From: JBDSSS01 sp963764195
Lineage (GTDB): Bacteria > Actinomycetota > Actinomycetes > Actinomycetales > Dermatophilaceae
Reading direction: 5' to 3'
DNA length: 64,000 nt
NCBI GenBank assembly: GCA_963764195.1
Contig: CAVXRG010000005.1
Span: 1-64,000 of the forward strand
Under the pieces are notes generated by a model. That model worked only from the letters and a program-made list of their open reading frames with translations. It was not told where the DNA came from and did no database searches. Positions 41,970-50,101 of this stretch are shown here, in pieces. Both the position numbers and the translations under genes were made by a program. Within the stretch, counting starts at the first letter, position 1; each line of letters begins with the position of its first letter.

Positions 41970-43012
41970 TGCGTCGCCCGGTCGTAGACGCGTGCGATCA
42001 CGCCGGTGTCCGCGGCGAACAGTCCGGCGTCGATGTGTGGCCAGCCCCCGAGGTCGGCAACGGTCCAGAGCCGTGCGGGGGCGGGGAAGCGTGCTGCGAA
42101 CCTCGCGGCCACGGTGGGATCGACGGGGCGGAAGCCCGCCTCTGCGAGCAGCGTCTGGGCGGGCGCGGTCGAGAGGTAGTCGACGAACGCCTGGGCCGTG
42201 GCGCGGTGGGCGCTGCCGGCCAGGACCGCGACCGGGTTGTCGATGCGGAAGGTCTCCGCGGGGGTGACGTGCTCGACCGGCTCGCCGGCCCGCTCGAGGA
42301 AGAGCGCCTCGTTCTCGTAGGAGAGCAGGGCGTCACCACTGCCGTGCAGGAACGCCTCGGTCGCCTCGCGGCCTGACTTCGGCTGGAGCCGGACGTGGTC
42401 GCGGACCAGCGCCGAGACGAACGCGAGACCGGCCGCGGGGTCCGCTCCGCCGCGGCTCGCGACCGCGTAGGGGGCGAGCAGGTTCCACTTCGCAGACCCG
42501 GACGAGAAGGGGTTGGGGGTGACCACCTCGACCCCCGGCGCGAGCAGGTCGCCCCAGTCCGTGATGTGCCGGGGGTTGCCCTGGCGCACGACGATCGTGA
42601 CGACGGAGCCGTAGGGGACGCCGTGCGTCGCGCCCGCGTTCCAGCCCGGATCGATGACGCCGGCGTCGACGAGACGGGTCACGTCGGGCTCCACCGAGTA
42701 GGCCACGACGTCGGCCGGCGCCCCGGCGGCCACCTTGCGGCTCTGGTCGCCGGACGCGCCGTAGCTCTGCCGGATGGTGGTGCCCCGGCCGGCGGGAGTC
42801 CGCTCGAAGGCGGGGATGAGGGCGTCGAAGGCGGGCTTGGGGACGGCATACGCGGAGAGGCTGAGCGTGGTGGTCGCTCTCACGTCGGCCGCGACGGGCG
42901 CTCCGACGACGTCGCTCGAACCCCCGGCGCAGCCCGCGAGCCCATGGACGAGCGCCGCGGCGACCAGCGCGCGGGAGGAGCGGGACGGCAGGCGGGCTGG
43001 GCGGGGACGCAT
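41966..43012 (-). CDS. sbp: sulfate-binding lipoprotein
   Basis: 348 residues from ATG 43012, preceded by AGAGGAG. A basic N-terminus, a hydrophobic stretch and the lipobox LAGC mark a lipoprotein signal peptide. The mature domain is of the sulfate/thiosulfate-binding family: TTTLSLSAYAVPKPAFDALIPAFE, IRQSYGASGDQSRKVAAGAPADVVAYSVEPDVTRLV, VRQGNPRHITDWGDLLAPGVEVVTPNPFSSGSAKWNLLAPYA. It captures sulfate outside the membrane for CysTWA. A longer frame runs upstream but lacks a ribosome site. First gene of the cys operon. Confidence 0.93.
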   Translation of the reverse strand: MRPRPARLPSRSSRALVAAALVHGLAGCAGGSSDVVGAPVAADVRATTTLSLSAYAVPKPAFDALIPAFERTPAGRGTTIRQSYGASGDQSRKVAAGAPADVVAYSVEPDVTRLVDAGVIDPGWNAGATHGVPYGSVVTIVVRQGNPRHITDWGDLLAPGVEVVTPNPFSSGSAKWNLLAPYAVASRGGADPAAGLAFVSALVRDHVRLQPKSGREATEAFLHGSGDALLSYENEALFLERAGEPVEHVTPAETFRIDNPVAVLAGSAHRATAQAFVDYLSTAPAQTLLAEAGFRPVDPTVAARFAARFPAPARLWTVADLGGWPHIDAGLFAADTGVIARVYDRATQ

Positions 43013-43076
43013 CCGGACGGCTCCTCTCGGTCGGCGGCTGGTGGGGTGGGGTTCTCCCTGCGACTGATGTGGAGTT

Positions 43077-43105
43077 TCAAATAGGTAAGAGTTACTGGTC
43101 AAATA
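43077..43105. promoter_or_regulatory. paired direct repeats upstream of sbp
   Basis: TCAAATA occurs at 43077-43083 and again at 43099-43105, 22 bases apart (two helical turns), flanking GTAA-GAG-TTAC. This AT-rich block lies 65-95 bases before the sbp start and probably holds its promoter. On the minus strand TTGACC near 43101 is a possible -35 element. It is a candidate target for the Cys-free Rrf2 regulator. Confidence 0.4.
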
Positions 43106-43159
43106 ACGTGCGCTTATGTCTCAGAGTGTGGATGGGTCGCGTCAGCGGGAGTGGGGATG

Positions 43160-45400
43160 TCAGCCGCCGGAGACGGCAGCGACCGGGCCGGCTGCGGCGA
43201 GGGTGAGGTCGAGCAGGGCCATCGCGCCCTGCTTGTCGAGCGGCTCGTTGCCGTTGCCGCACTTCGGGGACTGGATGCACGACGGGCAGCCCGTGGCGCA
43301 CTCGCACCCGGCAATGGCCTCCCGCGTCGCCCCGAGCCAGGCGCGGACCCGCCGGAACCCGCGCTCGGCGAACCCGGCGCCGCCGGGGTGCCCGTCGTAG
43401 ATGAGGATCGTCGGCAACCCCGTGTCGGGATGCAGCGCCGTCGACACCCCGCCGATGTCCCAGCGGTCGGCGGTCGCGAAGAGGGGCAGCATCCCGATCG
43501 CGGCGTGCTCCGCCGCGTGGGCCGCGCCGGGGATCGTCGTCTCGTCGATGCCCACCCGGGCGAGCTCCTCGACGGGCATGGTCCACCACACCGCCTTCGT
43601 CGCGAGCGAGCGCACCGGGAGGTCGAGGGGGTGCTCGCCGAGGACCTCGCCACCGGGCAGCCGCCGCAGGAACGACACCACCTGGTGGCGCACCGTCACG
43701 TGGCCGAAGCTGCACCGTAGGGCGCCCCAGCCCTCGTGCTCGAGCTCCCGGACGATCTCGAACTCGCTCGTCGACCGGGCGTGCGTGCTCCAGCCGGGGT
43801 CGCCACGCACGACGAAGGCGGCGTGGTCCGCGAGGTCGAGCTCGGTGACGACCCACGACTGGCCCTGGTGGAGGTGCACCGCCCCGGTGTGGGCCTGGCT
43901 GTGCGCCGAGGCGTCGTCGACGGTGCCGATGACCCGGCCGGTGCGGGTCTCGACGATGCGCACCGGCTCGCCGGCCCCGCGCAGCGACAGGTGGTCGGCC
44001 GGTCGGTCGTCGCGGGCCCAGAACCAGCCGCGCGGTCGCCGACGCAGGATGCCGCGGGCCACGAGGACGTCGAGCAGCGCCCGGGTCTGGGCGCCGAACA
44101 TCGGCAGGTCGTCCTCCGTCAGCGGCAGCTCGGCGGCGGCGGCGGCGAGGTGCGGGGCGAGGACGTGTGGGTTGTCGGGGTCGACGACCGTCGACTCGAT
44201 CCGGCGCCCGAAGATCGCCTCCGGGTGGTGCACGACGAAGGTGTCGAGGGGGTCGTCCGCCGCGACGTAGACCGCGAGCGAGCTCTCGCCCGACCGGCCG
44301 GCACGTCCGGCCTGCTGCCACAGGGAGGCGAGCGTGCCCGGCCAGCCGGCGAGGAGCACGGCGTCGAGCCCGCTCACGTCGATCCCCAGCTCGAGGGCGT
44401 TCGTCGCCGCGAGACCGAGGATCTCCTTCGAGCGCAGCGAGCTCTCGAGGACGCGCCGTTCCTCGGGCAGGTAGCCCCCCCGGTAGGCGGCGATCCGGTG
44501 CTCCTTGGTCACCGACACCCGCTCCCGCGCGACCGAGGCGACGACCTCGACCCCGGCCCGTGAACGGGCGAAGGCGACGGTCTGCACGTCCCGCGCCACG
44601 CACCCGGCGAGCAGGCTGCCGACCTCCGTCAGGGTGCTGACCCGGGTCTGGGCGCCGTTCTCGTCGGTCCGCAGCGGCGGCTCCCAGAGGGCGAAGGTCA
44701 TCGATGCCCGGGGTGAGCCGTCGACGGTGACCGCGCTCACCGGCATGCCGAGCAGGCGGGAGGCGTGCTCCTCGGGCTCGGCGACCGTCGCGGACGCGAA
44801 GACGAACGTGGGGTGGGAGCGGTAGCGAGCAGCCACCCGTCGCAGGCGGCGCAGCACGGCGGCGAGGTGGGAGCCGAAGACGCCCTTGTAGACGTGGCAC
44901 TCGTCGACGACCACGTAGCGCAGGCCGCGCAGGAAGGAGGCCCAGCGGTCGTGGCGCGGCAGGAGCGAGTGGTGGAGCAGGTCCGGGTTGGTCAGCACGA
45001 GGTTGCCGTGGTCGCGGATCCAGCGCCGCTCGTCGGTCGGGGTGTCCCCGTCGTAGGTCGCGGCCCGCACGCCCGGTAGGGCCAGGCCGCTCACCCGGGC
45101 GAGCTGGTCGGCGGCGAGGGCCTTCGTCGGGGAGAGGTAGAGCGCCGTCGGCCCGCGCCCCGGCAGGGTCGCCCCGGCCACGAGGTCGGACAGCAGCGGG
45201 AGCAGGTAGCCCAGGCTCTTGCCCGACGCGGTCCCCGTGGCGACGACGACGTGCTCACCGGCACGGGCCGCCTCGGCGACCTCGACCTGGTGGCTCCACG
45301 GCCGCTCGATCCCGGCGCCGAGGAGGGCGCCGAGCAGGGCCGGGTCGGTCCACTCGGGCCAGTCGGCCTGCCGCGCCTCCCGCGCGGGCACCTCGTGCAC
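43160..45400 (-). CDS. DEAD/DEAH-box DNA helicase with DUF1998 zinc domain (MrfA/Rv3649-like)
   Basis: 746 residues from GTG 45400. Walker A VATGTASGKSLGYLLPLL, PTKALAADQL, DEAD-box variant VVDECHVYKG, SATVAEPEEHASRLLG, helicase C domain (ATNALELGIDVSGLDAVLLAGWPGTLASLWQQAGRAGRSG) and a C-terminal DUF1998 domain ending in four Cys: CECATGCPSCIQSPKCGNGNEPLDK. Related MrfA proteins unwind DNA for mitomycin-lesion repair. Coding similarity extends upstream (LLHHLSAGDPSRLLHVHEVPAR) to a stop without a start. The probable ATG at 45527 is in another frame, separated by a nine-base repeat tract. This helicase is the usual neighbour of the ssd pilus locus in actinobacteria. Confidence 0.9.
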   Translation of the reverse strand: MHEVPAREARQADWPEWTDPALLGALLGAGIERPWSHQVEVAEAARAGEHVVVATGTASGKSLGYLLPLLSDLVAGATLPGRGPTALYLSPTKALAADQLARVSGLALPGVRAATYDGDTPTDERRWIRDHGNLVLTNPDLLHHSLLPRHDRWASFLRGLRYVVVDECHVYKGVFGSHLAAVLRRLRRVAARYRSHPTFVFASATVAEPEEHASRLLGMPVSAVTVDGSPRASMTFALWEPPLRTDENGAQTRVSTLTEVGSLLAGCVARDVQTVAFARSRAGVEVVASVARERVSVTKEHRIAAYRGGYLPEERRVLESSLRSKEILGLAATNALELGIDVSGLDAVLLAGWPGTLASLWQQAGRAGRSGESSLAVYVAADDPLDTFVVHHPEAIFGRRIESTVVDPDNPHVLAPHLAAAAAELPLTEDDLPMFGAQTRALLDVLVARGILRRRPRGWFWARDDRPADHLSLRGAGEPVRIVETRTGRVIGTVDDASAHSQAHTGAVHLHQGQSWVVTELDLADHAAFVVRGDPGWSTHARSTSEFEIVRELEHEGWGALRCSFGHVTVRHQVVSFLRRLPGGEVLGEHPLDLPVRSLATKAVWWTMPVEELARVGIDETTIPGAAHAAEHAAIGMLPLFATADRWDIGGVSTALHPDTGLPTILIYDGHPGGAGFAERGFRRVRAWLGATREAIAGCECATGCPSCIQSPKCGNGNEPLDKQGAMALLDLTLAAAGPVAAVSGG

Positions 45401-45457
45401 GTGGAGCAGGCGGCTCGGGTCCCCGGCCGAGAGGTGGTGGAGCAGCTCGAGCGGTCG

Positions 45458-45502
45458 GGTGGGCGCGGTGGGCCGTGGGCGCGGTGGGCGCGGTGGGCGC
45501 GG
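45458..45502. repeat. nine-base tandem repeat near the helicase start
   Basis: GGTGGGCGC words occur about four times, one interrupted (GGTGGGCCGTGGGCGC). On the minus strand they read GCGCCCACC. A start at ATG 45527 and the helicase frame meet across this tract, so its exact length decides the N-terminus. Confidence 0.7.
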
Positions 45503-45639
45503 AGCCAGGCACCGGTTCCCGATTCATGTAGAGCAACGTAAGCCTTCGGGGTACCTTTACCGTCGGGCGGGCCGGGTGCTCGCACCCAGGTCGCCGCAGG
45601 TGCTGCGGGACCGCTCGTTCGCCGATGGAAGGACCTGTT

Positions 45640-46014
45640 GTGGATCTGTCGATCACCCGAGCCGACCACGGCGGGCGCGCCGTCGTCCACCTGGGCGGTG
45701 AGATCGACGTCTACACGGCCCCGCTCGTGCGGGAGAAGATCGACGAGGAGATCCACGCCGGCCGGACCGACCTCGTCGTCGACCTGTCCCAGGTGACGTT
45801 CGTCGACTCGACCGGTCTCGGCGTCCTCGTCGGGCGTCTCAAGCTGGCCCGCACCCGGGGCGGCTCGCTCAGCCTCGTCGGCGCCCACGACCGCGTGCTC
45901 AAGGTGTTCTCGATCACCGGCCTCGACAAGGTCTTCGAGATCCACCCCGACCTCGAGTCCGCGCTCGCCACCCCCGCGGCCTCCGGCCCGATCTCCTCCG
46001 ACCTGCGGTCGTGA
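45640..46014 (+). CDS. STAS-domain anti-sigma factor antagonist
   Basis: 124 residues. GTG 45640 follows GGAAGGA at good spacing; an ATG at 45625 would add five residues. One STAS domain: MDLSITRADHGGRAVVHLGGEIDVYTAPLVREKI, VVDLSQVTFVDSTGLGVLVG with the DSTG Ser phosphorylated by an anti-sigma kinase in this family, and LSLVGAHDRVLKVFSITGLDKVFEI. It probably frees an alternative sigma factor by binding its anti-sigma factor. No kinase or sigma gene is adjacent. The stop overlaps the methyltransferase start (GTGA). Confidence 0.92.
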   Translation: MDLSITRADHGGRAVVHLGGEIDVYTAPLVREKIDEEIHAGRTDLVVDLSQVTFVDSTGLGVLVGRLKLARTRGGSLSLVGAHDRVLKVFSITGLDKVFEIHPDLESALATPAASGPISSDLRS

Positions 46015-47573
46015 CCGGGGGCGCCTCCCGCGTCCCCGAGGACCCGACCGGCGAGGGCAGCGTGCGCGACGTGCCGGTCGTCGTCCCGGCGCTCGTGGCG
46101 GACCTGCGAGCCGACCTCGCTGCGGCGGGGTTCACCGTCGACGGGGTCGCGGACCGTCTCGGCGACGTCGCGGCCGCCGCCCTGCATCGTGAGCAGGCGC
46201 TGCCCGCCGACCTGGCCACCGCTGGGGCCTCCGACCCCTGTGGTGTCCTGGTCCGACTCTTCACCCTCGGCCTGCCGGTGGGGCGAGCCGACGCCGCCGC
46301 GGCCCTGTCCACGCTCGGGATCGACGGCGCGGTCGCGCTCGGGCTCCTGCGGGTCCTGACCCCGGCAGGCCCGGACGGCGACGTGGCCGCCACCTGCGAC
46401 CTGCGTCCGTATGCCGATGACGCGCACGACTGGTGGGTCGCCTCCGACCTGTCCGAGCTGGCCACCCGAGCACCGCTGCGGCCCGACCACGTCCTCGGCA
46501 TCGGCGGGGCATCGACGACGCTCGCCTCGTGGACGGTGCGCCGCCCGGCGGCCAGGGCCCTCGACCTCGGCACCGGCTGCGGTGTCCAGGCGCTCCACCT
46601 CACCGCGCACGTCGAGCACATCGTCGCGACCGACATCTCCGACCGGGCCCTCGCGTATGCCGCCTTCAACGCCGCGCTCGCCGGTGCGGACCTGGAGGTC
46701 GTCCACGGGAGCATGCTCGAACCCGTTGCCGGGCAACGCTTCTCGCTCGTCGTCAGCAACCCGCCCTTCGTCATCACCCCCCGGGGCGAGGACGTGACGC
46801 TCTACGAGTACCGCGACGGGGGGCGGCCGGGCGACGAGATCGTCCGCTCCCTCGTGCGCGACGTCGGTGCCGTCCTCGAGCCCGGCGGGGTGGCCCAGCT
46901 GCTCGGCAACTGGGAGGTGCCCCTGGGGCGGACCTGGCGCGACGTCTGGGCCGACTGGCTCGACGGCGTCGACCTCGACGCCTGGGTCATCCAGCGCGAG
47001 ACGCAGGACCCCGCGCAGTACGCCGAGCTGTGGGCCCGGGATGGTGGGACGCTTCCGGGCAGTCCGGGTCACGACCGGATGTATGCCGCGTGGCTGCGCG
47101 ACTTCGCCGCCCGCGACGTCGCCGCGGTCGGCTTCGGGATCATCACCCTCCAGCGTCCCGCGATCGACCGGGAGCCGTGGCGCGACCTCGACGAGGCGTC
47201 CGGGCCGGTGCCGCCGGGGATGGGCGCAGTGGTCGACGCCGGGCTCCGGGCGCGGACCTGGCTCGCCGAGCACTCCGACGACGAGCTGCTCGACGTCGCG
47301 TGGTCGTGCGCCCCGGACGTGACCGAGGAGCGGCACGGCCGCCCCGGTGCCGAGGACCCGGCGGTCATCCTCGTGCGACAGGGGGGAGGGCTGGGGCGCG
47401 CCATCCGGGTCGACACGGTCCTCGCCGGTTACCTCGGGGTGGCCGACGGGACGCTCACCGCCCGCGTCGCCCTCGAGGCGATCGCGTCCCTGCTCGACCT
47501 CGACCCGGCGACCGCCCGGGCGGAGGCGCTGCCCCTGCTGCGCGCCCTCGTCGCGGACGGGCTGATCGTCTGA
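46011..47573 (+). CDS. class I SAM-dependent methyltransferase (HemK/small-MTase type)
   Basis: 520 residues. The N-terminal 150 residues form a helical domain of actinobacterial type. The methyltransferase core has the SAM-binding ARALDLGTGCGVQALHL, acidic VATDISDRALAYAAFNAALAG, and catalytic NPPF (SLVVSNPPFVITPRGEDVTLYEYRDGG), which places it among N-methyltransferases acting on Gln, Ade or Gua. The C-terminal 190 residues are an extra domain. The substrate is unknown. The start overlaps the STAS stop, an association seen as coupling here; whether it has regulatory meaning is unclear. Confidence 0.85.
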   Translation: MTGGASRVPEDPTGEGSVRDVPVVVPALVADLRADLAAAGFTVDGVADRLGDVAAAALHREQALPADLATAGASDPCGVLVRLFTLGLPVGRADAAAALSTLGIDGAVALGLLRVLTPAGPDGDVAATCDLRPYADDAHDWWVASDLSELATRAPLRPDHVLGIGGASTTLASWTVRRPAARALDLGTGCGVQALHLTAHVEHIVATDISDRALAYAAFNAALAGADLEVVHGSMLEPVAGQRFSLVVSNPPFVITPRGEDVTLYEYRDGGRPGDEIVRSLVRDVGAVLEPGGVAQLLGNWEVPLGRTWRDVWADWLDGVDLDAWVIQRETQDPAQYAELWARDGGTLPGSPGHDRMYAAWLRDFAARDVAAVGFGIITLQRPAIDREPWRDLDEASGPVPPGMGAVVDAGLRARTWLAEHSDDELLDVAWSCAPDVTEERHGRPGAEDPAVILVRQGGGLGRAIRVDTVLAGYLGVADGTLTARVALEAIASLLDLDPATARAEALPLLRALVADGLIV

Positions 47574-47610
47574 CGGAGCCCACCGGCATACCCGCTCGCT
47601 CGGCCACTTG

Positions 47611-47628
47611 TGAGTGAGTGCTCACTCA
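47611..47628. promoter_or_regulatory. TetR-type operator
   Basis: TGAGTGAGTGCTCACTCA: eight-base arms TGAGTGAG/CTCACTCA around TG, lying 14 bases before the TetR start. This length and position are typical of an autoregulatory TetR operator covering the promoter of the regulator-exporter operon. Confidence 0.8.
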
Positions 47629-47642
47629 GTCATGCTGGGGTC

Positions 47643-48374
47643 GTGGCAGCACGACAGGGGCGGGCCGCCCCGATGAGCCCGGCAGACCGGCGTGACGCGC
47701 TCGTCGAGGTCTTCCTCGACCTCGCGCACCGGGAGGGCCGTCGCCCGACGACGAGCGAGATCGCCCGGGAGGCCGCGGTCGCCGAGGGCACGATCTACCG
47801 CGCGTTCGCCACCAAGGAGGAGCTCGAGCAGGAGGCGGTCGACGTCGCGTTCTGCCCCGGGCCGGTCCGCCACGCGGTGGAGCAGATCGCGGGGACCTCA
47901 CTGCGCGGCAGGCTCATCGGGTTCACCGCGATCCTGCAGCAGCGCTTCACCGAGGTCTTCGGCCTGATGGCGGCCCTCGGCCTGACCGAGCCACCCCGCC
48001 GCGGGGGGCATGCCGCCTGCTACGAAGCCGGTCGGCACCTCCCCGGCATCGAGACCGACGACGCCCACGACCCCACCGTGCACCAGGTCATGATCGACGC
48101 CCTCCAGCACAGTGTCCTCGACGGCGCCGCAGACGACGACCGCACCGCGCTCGAGGTCTCGGCGCGCGACCTCTTCCACCGGCTCCGGCTGCTCACCTTC
48201 TCCGGCAGCCACCCCGGCATCGCCGAGGGCCGGGTGCTCACCCCCGAGCAGATCGTCGACACCGTCCTCTACGGGACCGTGCGGCGACCGGGACGGGAAA
48301 ACGCGTTGACCCTCACCCACTGTCAGCCCCTAGCGTCACCTGCAGGACCTCCACCGAAAGGCACCCGATGCTGA
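47643..48374 (+). CDS. TetR-family transcriptional regulator
   Basis: 243 residues from GTG 47643; ATG 47673 is an alternative. The helix-turn-helix lies at RPTTSEIAREAAVAEGTIYRAFATKEELEQEAVDVAF. The ligand-binding C-terminal domain is all helical and not assignable. A near-perfect palindrome sits just upstream. Its stop lies within the first codons of the ABC exporter gene (ATG 48368 precedes the TGA at 48372), so it is cotranscribed with the exporter. Most likely a repressor relieved by an exported compound. Confidence 0.9.
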   Translation: MAARQGRAAPMSPADRRDALVEVFLDLAHREGRRPTTSEIAREAAVAEGTIYRAFATKEELEQEAVDVAFCPGPVRHAVEQIAGTSLRGRLIGFTAILQQRFTEVFGLMAALGLTEPPRRGGHAACYEAGRHLPGIETDDAHDPTVHQVMIDALQHSVLDGAADDDRTALEVSARDLFHRLRLLTFSGSHPGIAEGRVLTPEQIVDTVLYGTVRRPGRENALTLTHCQPLASPAGPPPKGTRC

Positions 48375-50101
48375 TCCGACTGCTCAAGGAGCACCTGAGC
48401 CCCTACCGGGGCGAGATCATGCTCATCCTGCTGCTCCAGTTCGTCAGCACGATGGCCTCGCTCTACCTGCCGAGCCTCAACGGCCAGATCATCGACGAGG
48501 GCGTCGCCGTGGGCGACACCGGTTTCATCATCAGCCACGGCGTGCTCATGCTCGGGGTGAGCGTCGTGCAGATCCTCGCCGCCGTCGGCGCGACCTACCT
48601 CGCGGCGCGGGTCGCGATGGGGCTCGGCCGCGACCTGCGCCGCACCGTCTTCGGCACCGTCATCGACTTCTCGGCCCAGGAGGTCTCCCGCTTCGGGGCG
48701 CCGACGCTCATCTCGCGCAACACCAACGACGTGACGCAGGTGCAGATGGTCGTCTTCATGGGCTTCGCGATGCTCGTCTCGACCCCGATCATGATGGTCG
48801 GCGGCATCATCATGGCGCTGCGCGAGGACGTCGGGCTGTCGTGGCTCGTCGCCGTCGCCGTGCCGCTCCTCGGCCTCTGCGTCAGCCTCGTCATCTGGCG
48901 GATGGTCCCGCAGTTCGGCCGGATGCAGAAGGCGCTCGACAACGTCAACCGGGTGCTCCGCGAGCAGATCACCGGGATCCGCGTCGTCCGGGCCTTCGTT
49001 CGCGAGGAGCTCGAGGAGGAGCGCTTCTCCGGGGCCAACGCCGAGCTCACCGACGCGGGCCTGCGCGTCGGCCGCCTGATGGCCCTCGTCTTCCCCATCG
49101 TCATGTTCATCTTCAACGTCTCGACCGTCGCGGTGCTGTGGTTCGGCGCCTTCCGGATCGAGTCGGGGGACATGCAGGTCGGCGCCCTCACGGCCTTCCT
49201 CGCCTACCTCGTCCAGATCCTGATGGGCGTGATGATGGCGACCTTCATGGCCACGATGATCCCGCGCGCCTCGGTCTCCGCCGGACGCATCGAGGAGGTG
49301 CTCGACACCGAGTCGACCGTCCTCGAGACCACGACGCCGATCGCGATGCGCTCCGACGCCGCCGGACTCGAGCTCGTCGACGTCGACTTCCACTACCCGG
49401 GCGCCGAGCGAGCGGTGCTCGAGGGGATCTCGTTCTCGGCGCAGCCCGGTCGCACGACGGCGATCATCGGGTCGACGGGGGCCGGCAAGACGACCCTGCT
49501 CGGCCTCATCCCGCGCCTGTTCGACGTGTCGGACGGGACGGTCCGGATCGGCGGTGTCGACACCCGCGACCTCGAGCTCGACACGCTGTGGTCGAGCATC
49601 GGTCTCGTCCCGCAGAAGCCCTACCTCTTCACCGGCACCGTCGCGAGCAACCTGCGCTACGGCAACCCCGAGGCCACCGACGACGAGCTCTGGGACGCCC
49701 TGCGCATCGCCCAGGCCGACGACTTCGTCCGCGCCATGGACGGCGGACTCGAGGCGAGCATCGCCCAGGGCGGCACCAACGTCTCCGGTGGGCAGCGCCA
49801 GCGGCTCGCCATCGCGCGGGCCGTCGTCAAGCGGCCACCGATCTACCTCTTCGACGACTCGTTCTCGGCGCTCGACCTGTCCACGGACGCACGGCTGCGC
49901 CGGGCACTGCGGCCGGCGACCGCGCACAGCACGGTGCTCGTCGTCGCCCAGCGCGTCTCGACCATCGTCGACGCCGACCACATCATCGTGCTCGACGACG
50001 GCCGGATCGTCGGTCAGGGCACCCATGACGAGCTCCTCGAGTCCTGCGAGACCTACCAGGAGATCGTCGAGTCACAACGCAGTGCGGAGGAGGCGGCCTG
50101 A
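48368..50101 (+). CDS. ABC exporter half, degenerate ATP site
   Basis: 577 residues: six membrane segments, then an ATPase domain. Walker A GSTGAGKTTLL, Q loop LVPQKPYLF, canonical signature NVSGGQRQRLAIAR. Walker B is IYLFDDSFSALD, with Asp where catalytic Glu is expected, and the switch region reads VVAQRVS with Gln instead of His. These changes mark the degenerate half of a heterodimeric exporter (BmrC/TM287 type). The partner follows immediately (stop and start share one base). Substrate is unknown, with drugs or lipids as usual candidates. Control by the TetR protein upstream is likely. Confidence 0.93.
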   Translation: MLIRLLKEHLSPYRGEIMLILLLQFVSTMASLYLPSLNGQIIDEGVAVGDTGFIISHGVLMLGVSVVQILAAVGATYLAARVAMGLGRDLRRTVFGTVIDFSAQEVSRFGAPTLISRNTNDVTQVQMVVFMGFAMLVSTPIMMVGGIIMALREDVGLSWLVAVAVPLLGLCVSLVIWRMVPQFGRMQKALDNVNRVLREQITGIRVVRAFVREELEEERFSGANAELTDAGLRVGRLMALVFPIVMFIFNVSTVAVLWFGAFRIESGDMQVGALTAFLAYLVQILMGVMMATFMATMIPRASVSAGRIEEVLDTESTVLETTTPIAMRSDAAGLELVDVDFHYPGAERAVLEGISFSAQPGRTTAIIGSTGAGKTTLLGLIPRLFDVSDGTVRIGGVDTRDLELDTLWSSIGLVPQKPYLFTGTVASNLRYGNPEATDDELWDALRIAQADDFVRAMDGGLEASIAQGGTNVSGGQRQRLAIARAVVKRPPIYLFDDSFSALDLSTDARLRRALRPATAHSTVLVVAQRVSTIVDADHIIVLDDGRIVGQGTHDELLESCETYQEIVESQRSAEEAA

